From Burkholderiales bacterium (GTDB lineage: Bacteria > Pseudomonadota > Gammaproteobacteria > Burkholderiales > Usitatibacteraceae): a stretch of 9,215 bases of DNA. The translations under genes and the position numbers were made by a program. This document shows, piece by piece, positions 1-4,681 of the stretch. The number at the start of each line of letters is the position of its first letter. The first letter of the stretch is position 1. The notes under the pieces are model-generated. The model ran no database searches. It saw only the letters and a list, made by a program, of their open reading frames with translations, and had not been told where the DNA came from. The DNA is taken from positions 1 through 9,215 of the forward strand of contig JACMOJ010000475.1 in assembly GCA_014378085.1 (NCBI GenBank). The letters run 5' to 3'.

Positions 1-670
1 ATCCGATGACGCCGCCCGCCAGCTGCCCGCGCCCCGTCCCCAACAGCCTTACCAGCTGCAGCGCCAGCTGGCGCGCCGCCACTTCGCGCTCGACGATCCT
101 GGCGGTGTCGAGACGCTCGCCGGCGCTCGGGCGCACCTGCACCGACGCCGCCCCGTACACCGGGATGCCGGCCACCGAATGGCGGTAGGCGCCGACGATG
201 CGCGACAGCACCGCCTCCGACACCGCGCCGGTCTTGTCGGTGCCCTGCGCCTTCTGCTGCCACAGGCGCTCGAAGGCGATGCTGCCCTGGTCGCCCGCCC
301 ACTCGGCGATGTTCAGCTTCTTGGCCGCCTCGTTGACCTGGCGCGTCAGTGTCTCCTTGTCGCAGACGCTCTTGAACAGCGCCTGCATGGGCGTCAACGC
401 CGACACGTACTTCATCGCGCCCGAGGCGTGGTACAGCGTGGCGCGCGCGCCCTGCGCCAGGCGCAGCGAGGTCTGCTCGTCGGTCGAAACCCAGTCGGCG
501 CGGTCGCTGGCGCACTCGTCCTCCTGGGTCGACGCCACCACCGCCAGCAGGTGGCGGGTGCGCGACTTGAGCTCGTCGAGCGAGAATTGCTGGACCGCGA
601 TGATGTCGGCGGTGGCCGGCACGTCGATGGCCTCGGCCATCAGGCCGTCGATTAACAGTTGTGCGTCCAT
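1..670 (-). CDS. unknown alpha-helical protein, 3' end outside window
   Basis: An open frame runs from an ATG at 668-670 to the left edge without a stop (223 codons visible). It starts 4 nt after the stop of the preceding minus-strand gene, and a GGAGG lies 9 nt before its ATG inside that gene's last codons, so the two are probably co-transcribed and translationally coupled. I do not recognise the family. The visible part looks soluble, with no signal peptide or membrane segment. It is rich in Ala, Leu, Gln and charged residues typical of helices, for example around residues 30-50, 105-125 and 185-210. Codons favour G or C in third positions, as expected for a real gene in GC-rich DNA. A 417-codon frame on the opposite strand covers the same DNA but gives a low-complexity Val/Ala/Gly/Asp product and is taken as a shadow. 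The pairing with a protease-like gene suggests a partner, substrate or regulator, but that is inference. Confidence 0.75.
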   Translation of the reverse strand, partial: MDAQLLIDGLMAEAIDVPATADIIAVQQFSLDELKSRTRHLLAVVASTQEDECASDRADWVSTDEQTSLRLAQGARATLYHASGAMKYVSALTPMQALFKSVCDKETLTRQVNEAAKKLNIAEWAGDQGSIAFERLWQQKAQGTDKTGAVSEAVLSRIVGAYRHSVAGIPVYGAASVQVRPSAGERLDTARIVEREVAARQLALQLVRLLGTGRGQLAGGVIG

Positions 671-674
671 GATC

Positions 675-1424
675 TCAACCCTCCGTCCAATACCACAAGA
701 TGCAGGCCTGCTGGGCCGGGCCCAGATCCGGCTCGACGTTGCCGTGTCCCCAGAAATGATCGCGGTTGATGGTGCTGCGGTCCCAGCGGATGTTGCCGTT
801 GTTCCAAGTCGCGGCGTCGCCGACGCAGACGGTGATCGGGTGGTTGTCGACCCACCAGTCGGACACGCCGTCGTGCCAGGCGTGGCTGACGGTGTCGCCG
901 TGGATCAGGTTGTCGCCGACGTCCTCGCCGCATTCGTCGGTGGTGGTGCCGTCCCACATCTCGCCCCACGCGCCGCAATACATGTGCAGCCGGGCGAAGA
1001 TGTTCCACAGGCCGGCGACGTGGTTGCGGTCGACCGTGTCGCACGAGTACGCCATGACCCACTCGGCGTTCCAGTTTTCGCCCAGCTGCCACTGGTCGGA
1101 GTAGGTGCGCCAGTTGGTCTGGGCGATGTCGTAGAGCAGCCGCGCGCGGCCGTCGGCCTCGTGATTGCCGTGCGTTTCGATCCAGAACAGGTCGACGTTG
1201 TCGGCCCAGTGGACGTCGTCGCCGCCCTTGTCGGTGTCGCGGATGTCGGTTTCCCAGGCGTTGGTGTTGGCCCAGTAAAAGGCGCGCGTGTGGCCGGCCG
1301 AGCGCAGCTTGCCGTCGATGCCGTTGGCGCGGTTGAATGTGTAGGTCAGGTCGCCGGCGGTGCTGACGCCGGCTGCCCGCGCATGATTGAAATATCGTAT
1401 CCCCTCTACCGCGAAGCTTGCCAT
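675..1424 (-). CDS. DUF6345-like protein with clan CD-like His/Cys pair
   Basis: This 249-aa protein resembles the DUF6345 family as I remember it; I could not run a profile search. The start is the ATG at 1422-1424, because an AGGAG sits 6 nt upstream (1431-1435). An in-frame ATG 33 nt earlier has no comparable site. The middle of the protein has the layout of clan CD cysteine peptidases (caspase, gingipain, CHAT): a hydrophobic strand ending in His-Gly (DLFWIETHG, His85), and about 43 residues later a second strand ending in Ser-Cys (WVMAYSC, Cys128). A segment then follows (residues 142-160) that resembles the post-Cys helix-strand unit of that fold. It is rich in Trp, Asp, His and Asn, with several further Cys residues. 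There is no signal peptide or membrane segment, so it is probably cytoplasmic. It is the first gene of a two-gene operon. Peptidase activity is inferred from motif spacing only. Confidence 0.8.
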   Translation of the reverse strand: MASFAVEGIRYFNHARAAGVSTAGDLTYTFNRANGIDGKLRSAGHTRAFYWANTNAWETDIRDTDKGGDDVHWADNVDLFWIETHGNHEADGRARLLYDIAQTNWRTYSDQWQLGENWNAEWVMAYSCDTVDRNHVAGLWNIFARLHMYCGAWGEMWDGTTTDECGEDVGDNLIHGDTVSHAWHDGVSDWWVDNHPITVCVGDAATWNNGNIRWDRSTINRDHFWGHGNVEPDLGPAQQACILWYWTEG

Positions 1425-1714
1425 TGCATTCTCCTGTTCAGACAACGTTGAACGCACATGCCGTCGGTCAATGTGGAAGAAGGTCGGCGCGCGTAGCAGC
1501 CTTAACAGTAGCGGTGCGGGGAGGGGGCAGGCTGCTCAAGATCATGGAGCGGGAGGATAGGACGCGATGTTCTTTTCAGCATGAAAGCGCTGGTGCAACA
1601 AGCGCGTGTGACATTACCTTTGAGAAAGTGCATGCCGGGCCGCCCGCCGCTGGCGTAGTCTCGTGCCGTGCCTGGCAATGGTGCTGGGCCCTTCGACGTG
1701 AAATGGCCGCGATC

Positions 1715-1996
1715 ATGAAAAAACAAATTGTCCGGGTATCCGTACTGCAGTCGGCAAAAGTGGCCGCGATTATTTATCTCATCGTGTCGCTGCCGCTGGC
1801 GGTGCTGATGCTGATCCCGAGCATGCTGTTCGGCACCTCCTTAACGGGAGTATCCGTTGGCATGCTGATCGTGATGCCGATCGTATATGGGTTATGCGGA
1901 TTTATTTTCACCGCCCTCGGTGCGTGGACCTACAATTTTGCCGCATCGATGGTGGGCGGATTCGAATTCACCACGTCGGAAGTGAGCGTGGGCTGA
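1715..1996 (+). CDS. small two-helix membrane protein (DUF3566-like)
   Basis: The 93-aa product has a short basic N-terminus, a first membrane segment at about residues 16-39 and a second at about 46-72. It ends with a polar tail containing the pattern YNFAAxxVGGFEFTT. The alternation of an IVRVSVLQSAKV start, two hydrophobic helices and a terminal Asn/Gly-Gly-Phe-Glu motif resembles small DUF3566-type inner-membrane proteins common in proteobacteria; the assignment is from memory. The function of that family is not known to me. The start at 1715 (MKKQIV) was chosen because the protein signal begins there. An in-frame ATG at 1703 would add four residues, and no strong ribosome binding site precedes either. 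The longer open frame back to 1418 looks non-coding. The gene converges with the small minus-strand genes on its right. Confidence 0.7.
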   Translation: MKKQIVRVSVLQSAKVAAIIYLIVSLPLAVLMLIPSMLFGTSLTGVSVGMLIVMPIVYGLCGFIFTALGAWTYNFAASMVGGFEFTTSEVSVG

Positions 1997-2044
1997 GCTG
2001 CCGGCGGCGGCGACAAAGTTGGCTTTGAGAAGTAGGGGAAAGCA

Positions 2045-2074
2045 CTTGCCGCCGCGGGGGACGCGGCCGGCAAG
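2045..2074. terminator. strong GC hairpin between convergent genes
   Basis: Twelve base pairs (2045-2056 with 2062-2074) close on a 5-nt loop, with one bulged C at 2068. It lies between the plus-strand gene ending at 1996 and the minus-strand gene ending at 2111, where a shared bidirectional terminator is expected. There is no proper T tract on the plus side and only TGCTTT on the minus side, so intrinsic termination would be weak. It could instead be a repetitive extragenic or protein-binding element. Confidence 0.4.
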
Positions 2075-2110
2075 CTGGGGCGGGAGGCCAGAGCGGCTTC
2101 CCCGGCGGGG

Positions 2111-2218
2111 TTATTTCTTATCGTTGCGCGGTTTGGCGTCGCGGCGGAACAAGGACACCCTTGCCACGATGGCGAGGGCGACGAAGCCGACCGGCAGATA
2201 TTCGAAAAACGCTGCCAT
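2111..2218 (-). CDS. 35-aa small protein with one hydrophobic segment
   Basis: An ATG directly after the TAA of the upstream minus-strand gene opens a 35-codon frame ending at a TAA at 2111-2113. The product begins MAAFFEYLPVGFVALAIVAR and ends in a basic tail (RRDAKPRNDKK), the layout of a single-pass small membrane protein with a positive cytoplasmic end. No separate ribosome binding site is visible, so translation would rely on termination-reinitiation from the upstream gene. Codon choice is GC-rich and consistent with coding. I do not recognise the protein. The abutting start, the coherent membrane segment and the charged tail support a real gene. Confidence 0.6.
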   Translation of the reverse strand: MAAFFEYLPVGFVALAIVARVSLFRRDAKPRNDKK

Positions 2219-2482
2219 TTAGTCGCGCGTCGCAATGCTGCGCAGTTCTGCGGCCAGGTTCGGCGACAGCGCTTCATGCTCGCGCGCCAGCGAGAACAGC
2301 TGGCGGCGGCCTTCCATCCTGGCGCGGGCGGAAACGCCCTTCGACGTGCGCACTTCCTGGGCCACGAACTGGCGACCCTGGGCGGCAAACAGCGCCTCGG
2401 CGAACGCGCGGGCGGCGATGCTGACGTCCTTCAGGTAGTGACGCAGCGAAGAGGCGGGAGCATGGTAGGTGGCGGTTGTCAT
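2219..2482 (-). CDS. 87-aa hypothetical protein
   Basis: The 87-aa product is Ala- and Arg-rich and predicted to be mostly helical, with no membrane segment or signal peptide. An AAGGAA lies about 6 nt before the ATG at 2480-2482, which fixes the start. It reads AAAGALFAAQG-type helical turns in the centre (AFAEALFAAQGRQFVAQEV) and an Arg-rich segment after that. I do not recognise a family, though small proteins of this kind are common in Oxalobacteraceae genomes. It heads a two-gene unit with the 35-aa membrane protein whose ATG immediately follows its stop. A candidate promoter lies about 37 nt upstream. Several overlapping frames on both strands are shadows of it. Confidence 0.65.
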   Translation of the reverse strand: MTTATYHAPASSLRHYLKDVSIAARAFAEALFAAQGRQFVAQEVRTSKGVSARARMEGRRQLFSLAREHEALSPNLAAELRSIATRD

Positions 2483-2518
2483 GTGAATTTCCTTGAGCTG
2501 TATGTGATGTTGCTATGC

Positions 2519-2547
2519 AGTATAAATGCTCCGTCACCATAAATAAA
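2519..2547 (-). promoter_or_regulatory. candidate sigma-70 promoter for the 87-aa gene
   Basis: On the minus strand TATACT (2524-2519) matches the -10 consensus TATAAT at five of six positions. A poor -35 (TTTATT, 2547-2542) stands 17 nt upstream. The predicted transcript would start near 2512, leaving a leader of about 30 nt. The surrounding 100 bases are clearly more AT-rich than the gene. Confidence 0.3.
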
Positions 2548-2641
2548 CTTTCCATTTGTGATGCCAGCCATGTGTAGCGTGAATAACAGAAAATGGCTTA
2601 CTGGAAAAATGTGTGAATGACAGGAAACTTATACGTGCAAC
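2548..2641. other. intergenic AT-richer stretch, nothing recognised
   Basis: Between the promoter region of the 87-aa gene and the frameshifted remnant I see no gene, no RNA gene and no convincing hairpin. Confidence 0.4.
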
Positions 2642-2790
2642 TCAGCGCCGCACCAGCATGGGATTCTGGCCGTTGCCCTGGGTGCCGCTGTCGGACAACT
2701 GGATCGCCAGCTCCCCGGATCGGCCAGACGCAGCGCTTCCAGCGGTTGTGCTGCAATGCGCAATGGATAGTGCTGGTCGATATGTTGCAT
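2642..2790 (-). pseudogene. 49-codon remnant with a single-base frameshift
   Basis: From an ATG at 2788-2790 the minus strand reads MQHIDQHYPLRIAAQPLEAL and on to ADPG. If one G is restored in the GGGG run near 2711-2715, it continues as ELAIQLSDSGTQGNGQNPML and ends in VRR at the TGA at 2642-2644. Both halves have GC-rich third positions and a plausible polar composition, while the unshifted frames look random. A TGA directly precedes the ATG in frame, and the upstream GAGG is too close to be a good ribosome binding site. I do not recognise the family. It may be a decayed small gene next to the tRNA site, or a real gene carrying an assembly error in a homopolymer. Confidence 0.4.
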
Positions 2791-2839
2791 GCCTCAGTTG
2801 CATGCGCCACAGGGTTCAGGCGTGGAGGGGGCAAAGGAC

Positions 2840-2890
<51 letters not shown>

Positions 2891-2903
2891 AGCCAACAGC
2901 ATC

Positions 2904-2929
2904 AAAAGACCCGCTCCGTTGACGGGTCT
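2904..2929 (-). terminator. intrinsic terminator at island edge
   Basis: On the minus strand AGACCCG (2929-2923) pairs with CGGGTCT (2913-2907) across a 9-nt loop. The last paired U begins a run of four U (2907-2904). The hairpin lies about 130 nt downstream of the helix-turn-helix gene and would stop its transcript before the chromosome. Confidence 0.45.
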
Positions 2930-2979
2930 ACCCATTATAAATCAATGAGTTACGTTTTGTTGCGCTTCGTTTCGCTCAA

Positions 2980-2999
2980 TTTCGTGAAGCTTCACGAAA
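2980..2999. repeat. perfect 20-bp palindrome
   Basis: TTTCGTGAAGCTTCACGAAA is an exact inverted repeat with no spacer, lying between the attachment site and the helix-turn-helix gene. It may be a binding site for a dimeric protein such as the neighbouring regulator or the integrase. It is not followed by a T tract on either strand, so a terminator is less likely. Confidence 0.7.
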
Positions 3000-3005
3000 C
3001 CCTCG

Positions 3006-3050
3006 TTGCCACTAATTTGCCACGAATTTCGGTTTCTAGGTTGTCTAGGT
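3006..3050. repeat. two pairs of short direct repeats near att site
   Basis: TTGCCACTAA (3006-3015) and TTGCCACGAA (3017-3026) repeat with an 11-bp period, about one helical turn. TCTAGGT then occurs at 3035-3041 and 3044-3050. Closely phased repeats beside an attachment site are typical of integrase arm sites or excisionase sites. The assignment is by position only. Confidence 0.45.
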
Positions 3051-3058
3051 ACCGCGAC

Positions 3059-3394
3059 TCATTTCAGCAATGCGTCCAATTTTTCCTGGTCCCGAGCGAG
3101 GAATTTTTCAAGCTGGTTCTTTGGCGGTTTCGCCGTTGCTTTGGGCTTGCGACCTTGCTGCTCGTCAATCGAAGGTGTGCTATTCAGTAGCGCTGTCTTG
3201 TCAGAGGTGTCGTCGTCGGTCAGACGGCGTTCAAGCCAAGAATAGAACGTATCGGGGTGCCAATAGACCTTGTTGCCCAACTTCTTCGGCGGGAGCAGGC
3301 TACCATCGCTTATCCAGTTATCGAGGGTACGTGTGCACACGTCGAATACCTTGGCGATGTCTTCTTTGGTCATAGGTTGAAAGGCATTTGTCAT
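3059..3394 (-). CDS. helix-turn-helix DNA-binding protein, excisionase/AlpA-like
   Basis: The 111-aa product has a winged helix-turn-helix at about residues 8-55: MTKEDIAKVFDVCTRTLDNW, a turn at SDGSLLPP, then a wing with GNKVYWHPDTFYSWLE. This is the layout of the HTH_17/MerR-like group that includes excisionases and AlpA regulators. The tail is polar, with a Lys/Pro-rich linker (residues 82-93) and a final charged helix. The start at 3392-3394 was chosen because GGAG lies 7 nt upstream (3402-3405). A longer reading from 3421 lacks a site. It is the first gene inside the island, next to the attachment site and repeats, where directionality factors and integrase regulators often sit. Its role in excision is inferred. 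It is transcribed toward the boundary and away from the metal transporter gene. Confidence 0.85.
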   Translation of the reverse strand: MTNAFQPMTKEDIAKVFDVCTRTLDNWISDGSLLPPKKLGNKVYWHPDTFYSWLERRLTDDDTSDKTALLNSTPSIDEQQGRKPKATAKPPKNQLEKFLARDQEKLDALLK

Positions 3395-3500
3395 GAAGGA
3401 ACTCCATAGATTGAGGTCCAAGGTGTAGCTTTCGATTTTATCCGCCTGCTTGAAAAGTGCCGCAGATGCGCGAAACTGGATGGAGGGCGGTCGCGTCTAG

Positions 3501-3519
3501 GCGCCGGGCGCGCGTTTTT
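3501..3519 (+). terminator. possible GC hairpin with T5 tract
   Basis: GCGC-CGG-GCGC (3501-3511) is followed by GCG and TTTTT (3515-3519). The stem is short and no plus-strand gene lies upstream, so it would end only antisense transcripts or be a relic. The rest of the 3395-3693 gap between divergent genes holds no recognised gene and must contain both promoters, which I could not assign. Confidence 0.25.
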
Positions 3520-3693
3520 ATGGGAGCTCAACTGCCGTTCGAGATAGGGCGAAATCGTCCCCGTTGCCGCGTGGCTACGCATCGGCCCGCATCGAGCACA
3601 ATGAAGCATGCGCATAGTTCCATAGGAGTGCTGAGAAGCGGTTACACTCGTTAAGAATATTGCAATGGCAAACCATAAGAAAGGTTTCTTACC

Positions 3694-4389
3694 ATGCTCA
3701 ATCGACACCGAGAGCTGCACAAACTCGACAATGTCGGGTGGCTACGCGCAGCCGTCCTAGGCGCAAACGACGGAATTGTTTCAACGTCCAGTTTGATTCT
3801 CGGGGTCGCGGCGTCACATGCGACACACCAAAGCATCTTGGTCGCCGGCGTAGCCGGTCTGGTTGCTGGAGCTATGTCGATGGCTACAGGGGAATACGTT
3901 TCTGTACAGTCCCAAGCTGATACCGAACTGGCAGCACTCGGGAAGGAACGTACCGAGCTCCGCGAGAATCCCAAAGGGGAGCATCAGGAGTTGGAGAACA
4001 TTTATGTCGGTCGGGGCCTTGACCCTTCACTTGCAAAAGAGGTCGCCACTAGCCTGATGGCGCATGACGCCTTGGCAGCCCACTCCAAGGATGAGTTGGG
4101 AATTACGGATGCCATGAGTGCCAAGCCGCTCCAGGCCGCCTTCGCATCAGCGCTTAGCTTTGCCATCGGCGCGGCCTTACCCTTATTGGTTGTGGTGCTT
4201 GCTCCCCACGAAAAACTCATTCCGTTCACCGTCGTCACGTCGTTGGTCTTTCTCGCTGGCCTTGGCGGGTTGGCGGCCAAGGCCGGCGGTGCGAACGTAA
4301 AGAAAGGCGTAGTCCGGGTGGCATTCTGGAGCGCGCTTTCGATGGCGGTCGCGGCTGGCATCGGTGCAGTGTTTGGAACTGTCGTATAG
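3694..4389 (+). CDS. VIT1/CCC1-family Fe2+/Mn2+ transporter
   Basis: The 231-aa protein is full length for bacterial VIT-family membrane transporters, which move Fe2+ or Mn2+ out of the cytoplasm. The first membrane helix carries the family signature GANDGIVSTSSLILG (residues 23-37). The second ends in the conserved ATGEYVSVQSQ (64-74). A cytoplasmic domain follows (about 75-145), rich in Glu and with LMAHDALAAHSKDELGI (121-137). In plant VIT1 the equivalent glutamate-rich domain binds metal. Three more hydrophobic helices (about 147-169, 176-196, 205-229) complete the fold. The start at 3694 has AAGG 9 nt upstream. The ATG at 3665 is in another frame. It is transcribed divergently from the regulator gene and separated by 292 nt from the signalling gene downstream, so it is probably monocistronic. 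It may protect against metal excess, which is inference. Confidence 0.93.
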   Translation: MLNRHRELHKLDNVGWLRAAVLGANDGIVSTSSLILGVAASHATHQSILVAGVAGLVAGAMSMATGEYVSVQSQADTELAALGKERTELRENPKGEHQELENIYVGRGLDPSLAKEVATSLMAHDALAAHSKDELGITDAMSAKPLQAAFASALSFAIGAALPLLVVVLAPHEKLIPFTVVTSLVFLAGLGGLAAKAGGANVKKGVVRVAFWSALSMAVAAGIGAVFGTVV

Positions 4390-4397
4390 CAGGGAAA

Positions 4398-4414
4398 GTT
4401 CCTTGGGGAGGAAC
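4398..4414 (+). terminator. weak hairpin after the transporter gene
   Basis: GTTCCT-TGGGG-AGGAAC forms a 6-bp stem starting 8 nt after the stop codon. No T tract follows, so termination is doubtful. The remaining gap to 4681 is AT-rich, especially 4555-4620, and probably contains the promoter of the next gene, but I see no clear -35/-10 pair. Confidence 0.25.
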
Positions 4415-4681
4415 AGATACTCGTAATAATTCGCGAGATTTCGCATCGCAGCAATGAGCTTCAATTTAAGAACATGCGAAAATTGACAGGCTGCAGCAAC
4501 TTCACTAAACAGGAGAACCGCTATGGGCGCAAGGAAAAGTTGAAGTCGGCACAATCTTTTAGAAAATGCTTGCAGACACAATATTTAAGAAACTAAGCTT
4601 AATAGTTTTTAAACATAACCTCAGTTCACGGTGTGTTTTTCTGCGCTGACATTGCTGAAGGTGCCACGAAGAGCCTTTTGA

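Noticed and set aside
652..1092. 146-codon minus-strand frame inside the DUF6345-like gene
   Set aside because: Arg/His/Pro-rich product in an alternative frame of a well supported gene.
198..1451. 417-codon plus-strand frame across the left operon
   Set aside because: Its product is low-complexity Val/Ala/Gly/Asp, it lies antisense to two better minus-strand genes with good ribosome binding sites, and it is a typical GC-rich shadow.
1930..2388. 152-codon minus-strand frame over the small genes
   Set aside because: Pro/Ala/Ser/Arg-rich product overlapping both small genes and the end of the convergent membrane protein gene; no ribosome binding site.
2980..2999. palindrome as a parS partition site
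   Set aside because: parS has a GTTTCACGTGAAAC core; this palindrome differs in its centre (GTGAAGCTTCAC), and no parAB genes are present.
3391..3720. 109-codon minus-strand frame in the gap between regulator and transporter genes
   Set aside because: No ribosome binding site, unconvincing composition, and overlap with the start of the transporter gene on the other strand.
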